A stretch of DNA of 64,000 bases from Alentia gelatinosa. Lineage: Eukaryota; Annelida; Polychaeta; Phyllodocida; Polynoidae. This document shows, piece by piece, positions 56,501 through 63,756 of the stretch (its first letter is position 1; every line of letters starts with the position of its first letter). The notes beneath the pieces were generated by a model. That model was not told where the DNA came from. It did no database searches and saw nothing but the letters and a program-made list of their open reading frames with translations. The translations under genes were made by a program, and so were the position numbers. The stretch covers positions 179,618,303 to 179,682,302 of the forward strand of contig OX465579.1 of the NCBI GenBank assembly GCA_950022655.1, given 5' to 3'.

Positions 56501-58105
56501 CTCGTTGTTGGTTGGAAGTAAAATAGATTCTGGTAGCCAACACTGCTTAGAGTAATTCTACCTTCCCCATCTTTATGCTTAATGAAACGATCTAATTAAC
56601 ATATTATAATCATATCATATATTCATGATTCCTACGAAATACTTTACTCAGTGAATTGCAGATCTACATATATACTTAAGGTTGTAATGAAATACTATCA
56701 AGTTTAATTAGTTTATAACATTAAAGAGCCTGATGTAAAGCCATATAAGCAAAATTCCGAAACCTTTCCATTGATACTAGGTCAACTTGCAGTCAATTGT
56801 TAATTTTACCATAACAACAGGCATGCAGATAGCATTGGTCTGTTTCACAAAGCTATTATGCTTTATCTCTGAATGGTATTTTGCATCAAATTGTGGAAAT
56901 CTGTGTCCTTGTATAGAAAATCTTTCTGGGTAGTACCATTTCTTTATCGATATTTAATACATTGTCTCATTTTGTTTCCTGTAGATGATGCACAGTGTAC
57001 TGTGGGTAAAGCTGGTTACCTTAATGAAGGAGACCTGGTGTTGAATATGAACTGCTCAGTAAGGTATGCAGGCAATTTGCTGGCAAAGTTTGTGTGGATG
57101 GATGAGGCTGGCAGGAGTATTCCAGGCTACATCTTACCAGGACCTGTAGATGAGTATGCTATCAACCTAATTTTTACATACCTAGTGTCAAGGATGCTTG
57201 ATACAAGATTTAGATTCTGATTCTTATTAAAGATTGAATAGAACATTCTAAGCACCATGCCAATATCAATGATCATGATAGAGTGAAGGTAAGTTTAAGG
57301 AATTTCATTTCAAAGATGAGTCATATAAGAAATCACCTCATTATCAAGGTTTGTCACACACCTCTGTCACTCACCACGCCCGCTGAACGTGTTTATTTCC
57401 CCACACTCCACTCCCTCTTTTTTCTCTTACCCCCTACAGTCATGTCGTCATCATGTAGGGCTATTTAATTGACTCTATATCACGGATTATCGGGGTTAAG
57501 CCCTCGCCACTATCAATGATTATGTCGCTATACAATATCTTAACCTTTATCATCAACAGAGTGTCTCATCATACTTACTTGTACAACTTTGTATCTTCAA
57601 TTTGATACATTTTATAATCATGTCTTCTATATCATGACAATCTGTACGATCATCACTTATATTGTGTCGTCCATTCTTATCAACTGTATCATATGCCTCT
57701 GCGCATGCCTCTGTGCATGTCTTATTCAACAAATAATTTATCGTGATAAATGTATTTATTGGTACTCCAGTTTTTTTTCATAATTAGTGATTATCACTAC
57801 TATGCATTACTATTACCTCAAAACGGTCACTATTAATGATCGTCATGACTATAAAACAGCTCCTGATACCTTGTCTAATTGATCAATTTTGTAATGCTAG
57901 ACCACAATGGAAATATTTGACTCAAATGTGTTATTCACATCATATTTTCATTACATCCCTGACAGATTGGCACCTAAGACCCTAACCTACATGGCAAATA
58001 TCACCGCATCGACAGAGTGTGACGGACTCACCTTCACATGCAAAGTCTACTTTGATGACCCGGTGACCTACACTGATTACTGCACAACCAGCATCAATAG
58101 CACAT
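26487..58105 (+). CDS. Ig gene 2: signal peptide and six Ig-like domains, 13 exons seen
   Basis: Thirteen GT-AG-bounded exons chain without a stop: 26487-26565, 32171-32307, 32788-32992, 36778-36934, 40048-40190, 45460-45599, 45984-46188, 48619-48781, 49556-49689, 51688-51800, 55014-55227, 56985-57153 and 57966-58105. Domain exons repeat the phase pattern 1-0-1-2-1 three times, so each unit can be added or lost without breaking the frame. The 1999 coding bases give 666 residues: signal peptide 1-26; V-like domains near 27-140, 241-355 and 455-563; C2-like domains near 141-240, 356-454 and 564-666. Several N-glycosylation sites are present. A secreted or cell-surface recognition or adhesion protein is inferred. 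The 3' end is not seen; by analogy with gene 1, FN3-like exons may follow beyond the window. Exons could also belong to more than one transcript. Confidence 0.7.
26951..27150. mobile_element. Fragment with GGGACCTGTTTCAATAG end
   Basis: One end of the GTTTC family is clear, followed by GTGGCACTTCGAGTGTC-like sequence. The second end is not identified; AGTTTCAATAG at 27090 may be an internal copy. Confidence 0.4.
27836..28025 (+). repeat. SINE, copy 1
   Basis: It shares TGTGGGAAGTAA, GAACTCTCACCTC, CACCACCCTTGTGGTGTAAA and AGAACCTTGAGAAAGTCTGG with 36003-36185, in order and on the same strand. Both end in a GTTAACTGGACGTTAAATCA-like tail followed by short A-rich repeats. The head is less clear here. 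Confidence 0.75.
28960..28992 (+). repeat. Second SINE or LINE tail
   Basis: GGACGTTGAACTACCC followed by AAAC repeats is a typical 3' retroposon tail. Confidence 0.4.
29300..29890. repeat. Two copies of a dispersed repeat, related to 26230-26440
   Basis: AACACTGAGATGATA-like sequence followed by TTTGTTTC and GGGCCA occurs near 26380, 29595 and 29805. The copies are diverged and their ends are not defined. Confidence 0.6.
30839..31783 (+). mobile_element. Non-autonomous CACTA (EnSpm) element, copy 1
   Basis: The element starts CACTGCATGAAAAC and ends with the complement of CACTGCACGAAACT. It is flanked on both sides by CAT (30836-30838 and 31784-31786), which is the 3-bp target duplication and CACT end expected of CACTA elements. 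It has no transposase. It is repeated in inverted orientation at 46379-47430. Confidence 0.8.
31784..32170. other. Intron part duplicated before unit 2
   Basis: From about 31970 to exon 2 the sequence is nearly the same as 45265-45459, which shows that the flanking intron was duplicated with the exons. Confidence 0.75.
32171..32307 (+). CDS. Gene 2 unit 1, V-like domain first half
   Basis: The exon lies between CATTTCAG and GTAAGC, 137 bases, phase 1 to 0. It encodes ETWPSDTVVKDGHEGLIKLR. The B strand (LIKLRL) has leucine where the Ig cysteine would stand. An N-glycosylation site (NFT) follows. It is about 90% or more identical to 45460-45599. Confidence 0.85.
32788..32992 (+). CDS. Gene 2 unit 1, V-like domain second half
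   Basis: The exon lies between ATTTCAG and GTAAGT, 205 bases, phase 0 to 1. It contains WLEDIPSQKYDLKIKKLHW and YEYSVEVTQSDGQVEPTHKF. The F strand reads Y-x-V where Y-x-C is usual, so the domain has no canonical disulfide. It is closely matched by 45984-46188 and more distantly by 55014-55227. Confidence 0.85.
33184..33241 (+). pseudogene. Relic of the V-like second-half exon
   Basis: GTTACTCAAAATGATTGGCA and AGTTGAACCAACT resemble the end of exon 32788-32992 (GTTACTCAAAGTGATGGGCA). The similarity stops at 33241, where Gypsy sequence begins, so the relic was cut by the insertion or its rearrangement. Confidence 0.55.
33242..34823 (-). pseudogene. Gypsy-type LTR retrotransposon pol relic
   Basis: On the minus strand the order is end of reverse transcriptase (34820-34420), RNase H (34415-34100; TDHAALKWV, RHGNADGLSRR) and integrase. 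The integrase has its zinc-binding part (33650-33480; HFGTARTR, CPACLQTK) and a piece of the core (33391-33250; SFNPKSDGLVEQLNWTIKG). Stops and shifts break it, and a TGTACC repeat is inserted between RNase H and integrase (33843-34079). Gag, protease and most of the reverse transcriptase are missing. Confidence 0.85.
33843..34079. repeat. TGTACCGTAG repeat inserted in the Gypsy relic
   Basis: It starts TGTACCGTAGTCAAATTCGG and interrupts the Gypsy pol relic. It is related to 3848, 35719 and 55491. It could be a solo LTR or a truncated one. Confidence 0.5.
34824..34932. repeat. Hairpin repeat related to 20146-20275
   Basis: ACGACAAGGCTACGACAAG and its near complement are about 30 bases apart, preceded by GCGTCCACCAAC. 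It is a possible foldback element. Confidence 0.65.
35719..36480. repeat. TGTACC repeat split by a SINE
   Basis: It begins TGTACCATAGTCAAATACCG. The later block CTCCTACTGTCCAC (36320) matches copy A near 4414. The SINE at 35865-36185 interrupts it. Confidence 0.45.
35865..36185 (+). repeat. tRNA-derived SINE, copy 2
   Basis: The head has A and B boxes (TTAGCTCAGTGGTAAAAAGC and GATTCGGGTCCC), the body is shared with 27836-28025, and the tail reads GGACGTTAAATCAAACCCAC. A tRNA-type pol III promoter followed by a conserved body marks it as a SINE. Confidence 0.8.
36778..36934 (+). CDS. Gene 2 unit 1, C2-like domain first half
   Basis: The exon lies between GTCTACTCTAG and GTATGT, 157 bases, phase 1 to 2. 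It encodes LNMDCVV (B-strand cysteine) and KMEWKDEHGQSIPG (C-strand tryptophan). The extra A-strand cysteine of units 2 and 3 is a tyrosine here (DGLQYFL). Confidence 0.85.
37272..37323. repeat. 52-bp near-perfect hairpin
   Basis: GGGGTGTGCTATTTT and its complement are part of arms of 25 bases with one mismatch, two bases apart. A terminator-like or foldback origin cannot be told. Confidence 0.8.
37425..39945 (-). pseudogene. DIRS-like retrotransposon relic (gag-like and reverse transcriptase)
   Basis: On the minus strand, a gag-like frame begins near 39808 (MPPKKGSK) and shifts near 39600 to a 240-codon frame. A cysteine/histidine-rich part follows at 38890-38750 (CPAYNTEKGC, HICEYC, HPHAAKDC). 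The reverse transcriptase then runs in two frames with TRPKRDSRDRRVILDLSFP, KADLSRAYRQLKVDP and the catalytic FAYLDDF. RNase H and the tyrosine recombinase are absent, so the class rests on the style of the reverse transcriptase and the zinc region. Several frame breaks show that it is dead. Confidence 0.7.
40048..40190 (+). CDS. Gene 2 unit 1, C2-like domain second half
   Basis: The exon lies between ACCCTTACAG and GTAGGT, 143 bases, phase 2 to 1. It has the F-strand cysteine (TFTCNLQFDGP) and the G-strand cysteine (VTYTDYC). An NIT site is present. The exon starts about 100 bases after the DIRS-like relic. Confidence 0.85.
40191..42196. other. Intron of gene 2, mostly without signal
   Basis: A dispersed repeat lies at 41343-41470. 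From about 41755 degenerate units of the following satellite appear (ACTTTCCTATTCTAACCAAC). A half copy of the 236-bp MITE is inserted at 42058-42199. Confidence 0.6.
41343..41470. repeat. Dispersed repeat, shared with 21122-21250
   Basis: See 21122. The order and strand are the same, with moderate divergence. Confidence 0.7.
42058..42199. mobile_element. Right half of a GGAGCTGTTTCAAAA MITE
   Basis: It matches 19560-19699, including GCTGGCGAGACTTCACTCGA and the right end. The left end is missing. It lies within degenerate satellite units. Confidence 0.75.
42200..44880. repeat. Satellite array of 82-bp units in a gene 2 intron
   Basis: About 31 units of exactly 82 bases (CATTACTTTCCTATTCTAAC, then CCAAGCCAGATTCTATATAT and CACCTCCCCATTTATTATAC) follow one another. 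A variant unit with GATCCTTATACACTGTACGT occurs at 42245 and 42901, 656 bases or eight units apart, showing block duplication. More divergent units flank the array on both sides. Confidence 0.95.
44881..45459. other. Degenerate satellite edge and duplicated intron
   Basis: Old satellite units run to about 45050. From 45265 the sequence is nearly the same as 31970-32170. Confidence 0.65.
45460..45599 (+). CDS. Gene 2 unit 2, V-like domain first half
   Basis: The exon lies between TCATTTCAG and GTAAGC, 140 bases, phase 1 to 0. It resembles 32171-32307 but has one more codon near its end (KIQIYIFE). Leucine stands in place of the B-strand cysteine. An NFT site is kept. Confidence 0.85.
45984..46188 (+). 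CDS. Gene 2 unit 2, V-like domain second half
   Basis: The exon lies between CCATTTCAG and GTGAGT, 205 bases, phase 0 to 1. It contains HWLQDIPSQKYDLKIKAMHW and WRYNVEVTQSDG. The F strand again lacks the cysteine. Confidence 0.85.
46379..47430 (-). mobile_element. Non-autonomous CACTA (EnSpm) element, copy 2
   Basis: It starts CACTGCACGAAACTT and ends with the complement of CACTGCACGAAAAC, flanked on both sides by CAG (46376-46378 and 47431-47433). It is inverted relative to 30839-31783 and longer because of a G-rich stretch (46870-47130). No transposase is encoded. Confidence 0.8.
46870..47130. repeat. G-rich GGGGGGTGATG-type repeat inside the CACTA element
   Basis: Irregular GGTGGTGGGG and GGTGATGGGG units occur here. 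The other CACTA copy lacks them. Confidence 0.8.
47434..48618. other. Intron of gene 2 without recognisable content
   Basis: The stretch is AT-rich. No repeat or coding signal was noted. Confidence 0.6.
48619..48781 (+). CDS. Gene 2 unit 2, C2-like domain first half
   Basis: The exon lies between TCTCAATAG and GTAAGA, 163 bases, phase 1 to 2. It has the A-strand cysteine (DGVQCSL), the B-strand cysteine (LNMDCSL) and tryptophan (SMAWKDKDGRNIPGD). Confidence 0.85.
48782..49555. other. Intron of gene 2 without recognisable content
   Basis: Nothing was noted beyond general AT-richness. Confidence 0.6.
49556..49689 (+). CDS. Gene 2 unit 2, C2-like domain second half
   Basis: The exon lies between TATCCCTACAAG and GTAGGT, 134 bases, phase 2 to 1. 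It encodes SQQNFTCYVKSNNAVNYTDI and a G-strand cysteine directly after. Two N-glycosylation sites (NFT, NYT) are present; the first overlaps the F-strand cysteine region. Confidence 0.85.
49690..50144. other. Intron of gene 2
   Basis: No signal was noted. Confidence 0.6.
50145..51510. repeat. Minisatellite of 16-bp units grading into 32-bp units
   Basis: At the left the unit is 16 bases (CTGTCTGCCCATCCAC and variants). Further right a 32-base pair of units prevails (CTGACTGCCCGTCTATCTGA, then TTGGCCATCCAC), with longer blocks marked by a CACTGACTGGACTTCTCAT variant. It lies in an intron of gene 2. Frames across it are chance. Confidence 0.95.
51688..51800 (+). CDS. Gene 2 unit 3, V-like domain first half
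   Basis: The exon lies between TTCATTTCAG and GTAAGT, 113 bases, phase 1 to 0. It encodes ESIVQIWPSDMVVKIHQEGL and NFNISAT (an NIS site). It is shorter at its start than units 1 and 2 and lacks the VDPG part. Confidence 0.8.
51801..52640. other. Intron of gene 2
   Basis: Part of 52260-52300 (ACATTTGCGGTACACATTCC) is the inverted complement of 54920-54945. No coding signal was noted. Confidence 0.55.
52641..52915. repeat. 21-bp minisatellite
   Basis: About 13 units of TTTGACTGACATATTGCACG plus one base occur. As 21 is a multiple of three and the unit has no stop in several frames, long frames appear on both strands without being genes. Confidence 0.95.
53758..54135 (-). repeat. LTR-like sequence with promoter and poly(A) signals, copy B
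   Basis: The minus-strand TATA box GGGTATATATACTCGG (near 54030) and AATAAA (near 53805) are about 220 bases apart. It corresponds to 1319-1735. Confidence 0.45.
54140..54415 (-). pseudogene. N-terminal part of the P-loop ATPase-like gene, copy B
   Basis: The basic start, AEFVKEIMRNELLLKLAS and an intact Walker A loop (GPSKCGKT) are open, unlike copy A, which has a stop there. The frame runs into unrelated sequence after VYQRVYEEI, because the block holding the rest (copy A about 1700-2490) is missing. It is therefore truncated. Confidence 0.5.
54563..54865. mobile_element. GGGACCTGTTTCAGTAG MITE, copy B
   Basis: It is the same length (303 bases) as 2926-3228, with a few base differences. 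Confidence 0.8.
55014..55227 (+). CDS. Gene 2 unit 3, V-like domain second half
   Basis: It is the same exon as 3377-3590 with two replacement changes (glycine to alanine early, arginine to glycine in WDGAGEY). The phase is 0 to 1. The phase-0 start fits exon 51688-51800. Confidence 0.8.
55491..56100. repeat. TGTACCGTAG repeat, copy B
   Basis: It corresponds to 3848-4480 and is shorter near its start owing to a small deletion. Confidence 0.4.
56101..56984. other. Intron of gene 2
   Basis: It corresponds to 4500-5717 and lacks the 298-base block. Nothing is recognised. Confidence 0.55.
56985..57153 (+). CDS. Gene 2 unit 3, C2-like domain first half
   Basis: It corresponds to 5718-5886 with five base differences, two of which together change N to M in KFVWMDEAGRSIPG. 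The cysteines and tryptophan are kept. The phase is 1 to 2. Confidence 0.85.
57154..57965. other. Intron of gene 2
   Basis: It corresponds to 5887-6696. No signal was noted. Confidence 0.6.
57966..58105 (+). CDS. Gene 2 unit 3, C2-like domain second half
   Basis: It corresponds to 6697-6836 with one silent difference. It ends in phase 1 at T|GTAGGT. This is the last firm exon in the window. Confidence 0.85.
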
Positions 58106-58312
58106 GTAGGTTAATCTGGTCCCTCAACCTCGAAACATATAACGAGACATATGGAAATAAGCAGGTACCATCATATGATAAATTCAATAATTCAGTGGAG
58201 GCCCATATGCTTATCATATCAGAATGTTGGAATACACCTAGTATTGATGTTTTCATTTCTTACCATAAATATGAGTGAAATGTGTTCATGTAAATGTGAG
58301 ATATTGTTGCAG

Positions 58313-58533
58313 ATTCAGTACGACGTATCAGAATCCAACCAAATTCCTTCCCAACCATTGGTAAATATAAGTTTGGTGAACAGGGAGAGGGCATCCCTGA
58401 GGATGACCAGGATAGGATATTTATCATCCACCGAATACAAAGTGCCAAAGGAAAACACATAGGCACCGTGTATGGCCATACCCGGCGCATACGGATATGT
58501 TGTATGCTCCGGGTGGCGCATACGGAAAAATAG
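58313..58533 (+). CDS. Possible further exon of gene 2
   Basis: It is the counterpart of 7044-7264 and is open to TAG at 58531-58533, with two replacement differences. If used, the protein would end here without a membrane anchor. Confidence 0.3.
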
Positions 58534-58608
58534 TGCGTATGGAAACAAAGTGCATAACTAAAATGAACTGATATCGACATGTGACTTGTGCAGAAAAGGT
58601 GGATAATA

Positions 58609-58762
58609 AATACAATATAGACTGGTTTCAGATAAAAGCGATTGTATGCTCCTCGGAGTTGACTAAACGCAATATCCTCGCATACGCTCGGATATTACTA
58701 CGCGTCAACTCCTCGGAGCATACGGCCGCTTGTATCTGAAACCAGTCAATATTGTGTATTTA
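58609..58762. mobile_element. Long hairpin element, copy B
   Basis: It corresponds to 7341-7493. Confidence 0.65.
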
Positions 58763-58764
58763 TT

Positions 58765-59200
58765 ATGGAAGGTGTCATCAACGGCTTCAAAATAGCCAAC
58801 ACAGACACCGGTGCAGCCAGAGCGGAACAGGATAACCACACGTCAGCCATTTCCACAGACAATAGGAATTCGGTACTCAATCAGATTCAGGAGGAGTTGA
58901 GGAGTACCATGCCTGGAGGACGCCCCCGCCTTCATCAAAAAAGGGGATGACGTATCCAACACTTATAGGGGCGTGAAGGTGCACCGTGACAATTTTCCCC
59001 TTGCAGGACTGAAAAGGGAGTTTATCCTAGGAATTCCTACCTATATGATAGACACCCGCCTCGGAGATCAGAGGATCAAAGGTCACGGACTGTGCACTGC
59101 ACAGTCCTGGATGAACGCCCTATTGCTGACCCCCAACACCCCTCAGGATGGCCCTGCGTTTGTGATATCAGACACCGAGCTGCACGCCCCATTACAGTGA
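58765..59200 (+). pseudogene. Unrecognised protein-like frame with one frame change, copy B
   Basis: It corresponds to 7496-7931 with the same frame change near 58910 and almost no base differences. Confidence 0.35.
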
Positions 59201-59210
59201 GTGCTTTCAC

Positions 59211-59300
59211 AGGGGGGGGGGGGGTGATGTCCACTCCGACGACGGCCGGGGTAGACACTGCCCCCCCCCCTCCTCGGCTTCCACAGCATCAGGAGAGGGG
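59211..59300. repeat. G-run and C-run low-complexity pair, copy B
   Basis: It corresponds to 7940-8045. The C-run is shorter here, about ten bases. Confidence 0.8.
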
Positions 59301-59515
59301 GGGCTAGCTACTTGTGGCAGATTGGAGTACCGGAAGCCTGTATCCAGGGCCTTGTTTTTTTAGTCAATACAGTCTTTAGTCTGGCAGTCTGGCCTAGTTA
59401 GACTATAGGCCAGGTAACGGGTTCCATTTTTATGGTGCATTATTGGTAATGCCTCCTGGTTCCCCGCTCATCCGCTAGAGGGCTCGGCGGAATTAGGTGT
59501 ATAACAGGTGGATAC

Positions 59516-60168
59516 CTGGGACCCGTTTCAATAGCCTGTAGGACGTCCGTTATTGGGTTTAGTGACACAATAGGGGCACTTCGCGTTGCAAAAGTTAAGG
59601 GACAACCGGTTGTAGGACATAGGGTAAGAGACAGGTGCAAATAGTGGTTTGTACCATTTCAGAAGTGGCTGTCCGGTCACTAAAAGGGTCACTATAGTGT
59701 CTATAATAGCGAGAGGGTATACCCTCTCGTTTTTGATGTCACAAACGTGTAACTTCTGTTCCCATGGGAATTAAGCTATGAAACTTTAACCCCAGTTAGG
59801 GACACATACAACTTATAAACATGCCAAATATGAAGGATATCGGTCCATGCAATCTAATGATATTCACATTTGAATTTTGTCATAGAAAATGCTGCTCTGA
59901 TAGCCAGTGTAGGATTTCTCAAGCCTGTCACTAATTTCTGCAGCGACTTTTACCTTGACACTACTTGTTCCCGAGAGCACTAACACCATCCATGGTAATG
60001 CCCAGGCAGCAATGTCACTATCTCACCAACAGTGAACTGACACACCACCCCAATAGTGACATGCCTTCTGCAACGAGAATTAAATTTTGTCACTATTCCT
60101 GCACTATTTGAGTCACTAAACATGTCACTAAGTGGTTTAGTGACCCATTCTATTGAAACGGGCCCCAG
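59516..60168. mobile_element. 653-bp GGGACCCGTTTCAATAG element, copy B
   Basis: It is the same length as 8249-8901. I count about two base differences over the whole element. Confidence 0.85.
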
Positions 60169-60701
60169 GTGCAAATAGTGGCTTGTACCATCTCAGAAGT
60201 GGCTATCCGGTCACTAAAAGGGTCACTATTGTGTCTATAATAGCGAGAGGGGAAACTCTCTCGTTTTTGATGTCACAAACGTGTAACTTCTGTTCCCGTA
60301 GGAGTTAAGCTATGAAACTTTAACCCCAGTTAGGGACACATACAACTTATGAACATGCCAAATATGAAGGATATCGGCCCATGCAATCCGTTATTCGCAT
60401 TTGAATTTTGTCATAGAAAATGTTGCTCTGGTGTCCAGTGTAGAATTACTCAAGCGCAGTCGCTAATTTATCCAGTGACCTTCACCTTGACACCACTTGT
60501 TCCCGATAGCATTAACACCATCCATTGTAATGCCCAGGCAGCAATGTCACTATGTCACCAACAGTGAACTGACACACCACCCCAATAGTGACAGGCCTTT
60601 TGAAACGAGAATTAAATTTTGTCACTATTCCTGTCACTATTGTTGTCACTAGTGGTGTCACTAAGTGGCTTAGTGACACATTCTATTGAAACGGGTCCCA
60701 G
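60169..60701. mobile_element. Partial tandem copy of the preceding element, copy B
   Basis: It corresponds to 8902-9434. Confidence 0.8.
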
Positions 60702-61341
60702 CACAGAGTAGAGAGATACCAGCCAAACCACAACACAATTGTCTTAGGCTCTCTCAAGGAACCAGCTAACTGTTTTGGTTGTATTGGCGAATCTAATAAA
60801 CCGATCTTCCTCATATTTAGTACGATTGTAAGTTATATATATACCTTACTCGTGTTAAAATTTAACTTAATTCCCACGGGAAGTGAAGTTGCGCATTCTG
60901 TACGACATGTCCATAGATGTCTTAGGTCTAAGACAGTTTGGGAGACAAATTTACCGACGTGACCTTCCATGTGTCGTGACTATAGCACACTTCACACCGC
61001 CCTACGTGTCGTAGAGCGGCGATCATTGTCCAAGCCTCTAAAATGTTGCGACTATAGCACACTCACAGCAAAAACATGTCGTTCATAACGATTGTTGTGA
61101 CTGAAAAACAGGGCCCAGTCCATACAGTCTTAGGCTGAGATCTGCAAAGATATCTACTCTTGCCGGATACCAGCTCCAGCACTGGCGCAGTTATATCAAC
61201 ATTTAATCGGGTCTCAGGGGTGTCTTGCATCAGCCAACTTTTTGGAGTCATAGGTTAGGCATCCGGCAGTCGTGCTGGAGATCAGGGGTTCAAGCCCCGG
61301 TGCTAGCACATAATTTTCACCTAGAAAATGTGAAAAGGATT

Positions 61342-61492
61342 TGGTTGTGGTTGTGGTTATTGCTATGGCTGTGGCTGTGGCTGTGGCTGAAGTTGTGGGT
61401 GTGGGTGTGGGTGTAGTTGTAGCTGTGGCTGCTGGTTTGGTTGTAGTTATGGTTGTGGCTGTAGTTGTGGTTGTGGGTGTGGGTGCGGACTG
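61342..61492 (+). repeat. Hexanucleotide repeat GTGGTT/GTGGCT, copy B
   Basis: It corresponds to 10298-10450 with small changes. Confidence 0.85.
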
Positions 61493-63702
61493 TTAAGTGC
61501 GGACTGGTGACTGAGGACTGTTGAGTGACAGGAGCATCTTGTTTTCTTGTTCTCATGTGGTCACATGGCCCTAAGATACCTCTAAGACACCTCTAGGACA
61601 CCTCCAACCTTGTCTTGGCCTGAGACCGTTTTGAAGCCAATTTGTGCTAAAATAGCCTAAGATATCTTAAGATAAGATTCTACAATTTACCCCAGACGCA
61701 CTACAATGTCAGCAATGATGGCCAATAGTGTCGCTGACATAATAGCACATTGGGATATCTATCGAAGCGTGTCATAGTCCATCGTAGCAGGTGGGAGGCA
61801 TGTCTCATGAGATGTATTACCCTTTGTATTGGTTTTCTTTAAAGACTTTGAACCTCAGACATGTTGTTAGAAACTGTATTGATATCTAATTTCAGGAACT
61901 TAATTTCATGCAGCAAACCAATAATTAATCAGACAGGCCAATAAACCTGTGAGTTCTGAGCTGTATGAATTATTTTCTCTAAGCGATAAGGAGAAAGATC
62001 ACAAGAGAAATAACAATAACAACTCCACCAATACCAATTTGAACAAATATGATAATAGAGAAAATAAAAAATTTGCCCTGTATATCATGGGCTTAATGTT
62101 TCATGCAATCAGCTAATAGCTTGATATTAGAAATAAGACATTGAATTTTGTCCTTGTTTGAATGAGAGGCAGTGGAAAGGTTGGAGATGAAATAGTGAAA
62201 CAAAAATAAGTGCACATCAACATACCAGCCAAAGTTCCTGGAGGAAAGAACCCCATCAGTTCTGCTGGGGGACAGCAAAGGCAAAGAAGGTCCCACCAAC
62301 CACATAATCTGAGGACAGAGGTTCTTAGCAGTGACAACAACAATAAATGCATATACATATATATTGCATATCCAACCAGCTGAAGCATGTTTTTTCCTTG
62401 TGGAGATAAAGATAGTCAATGAATGCACATGATATATTTGACAAGTGGGTGCCAAGTTTTGTATATGTACCGGTCACTGGCCATCATGGTCAAACTACCC
62501 CGACATAGGTTCATAGGCCACCCTGTAGTTCGATGAGTCGCAGGTTGATTCGAGGTTGGAAAGAACCAGAGGCCTTTCTACTACTCACATCAAGACAAAA
62601 CACATGAATGTAATAAACAAGAGTTTATCAATCAGAGGCTGTTGCTATCCTCGTTCCCTAGCCAAAGTTAGGTAACTCACAAACAGGTCAGGCTGAATCT
62701 ACCAAAGTTGAATGACCCTGACCAAGCTACCAAAATATTATGGAAAGTTTGCACTCTCTGTGAGAACCGAGGTCTGCTCCTCTCCCGAGAAGCATGATGA
62801 GTGATCTGCCGGGTACCTGCCACCCTGACTATATATAAAGTCTGGTTACCTAACAAAGGGCGAACATGTGCACGGATACTACTTACACCGGGGGCAGATA
62901 CAACACGTCCTCAGATGAGAAAAAAAGGAAACGTCTGATATTTTCTCAGTGAATGTCTGGCTTCTCACTCATCAATACCTAAGATATAGTGTGAATTGAC
63001 TGAGAATTGCAAGTGAATCATGACACACTTGAAAATAAACACCAAGATTGGGAGTTCAAGGTGACCTGGCAGGAATGGAACATGTATCAGGGGGGGGGGG
63101 TAGTATGTAGATTACACACTTGTTCAATGTTAAATCTTTATGGACAAAGAACATTCTATGAGATATTTGAAGGAAGCCGTCAGATATTGAACAAATTATA
63201 TTCCAATTTGTGGATATTTCAGAGATGGAGAGCAATCTTTTTTTAATGGAACCACACATGGACATCGGGATAGGACATCATAACAGGGAAATAGATGGAC
63301 TGCCTTTAAGAGAAACCTGTGTATATGTGAACATAGGAGTATCACATTGTGGCAGCACTCTAAGAAAGAAATGCAGATTTTGTATTGCATGTATGCCTAA
63401 CAAGATTAAACCATCTGCTGTTATCACTTTGAAGAACCTCTGAAAAGCATAAAAAAAGTCCTCCAGGCATGGCTAGTAAGCTGATCAATTGGAAGTGTAA
63501 TAGACGCAGATTGTACTGAGCTCACAGGACAAAAAGGAGAACCAAATTCAGCCCTTAATATACTCTGTGAAAAATGTGCAGCTTCACAGAGCAAGAGTTC
63601 AGCAGAAGGTAAAGGGGGTCACTTTGTTGGTCAACGCCACATGACATCGGAGGATCTCTCACTTTCCTTTGGAAACCTCTTGCTTTGGGGATGTTTGAAG
63701 AT
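61493..63702. other. Duplicate of 10451-12657 without supported genes
   Basis: It holds the LTR-like stretch (about 62583-62932) and short frames that differ from copy A by indels. Confidence 0.5.
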
Positions 63703-63756
63703 CAGGGAGCTGTTTCAAAACGTGGGTTAAGTCTATGGTTTCGAAACAGCTCCCAG
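63703..63756. mobile_element. 54-bp double-end element, copy B
   Basis: It corresponds to 12658-12711, with one arm mutated (TTTCGAAAC instead of TTTTGAAAC). Confidence 0.75.
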
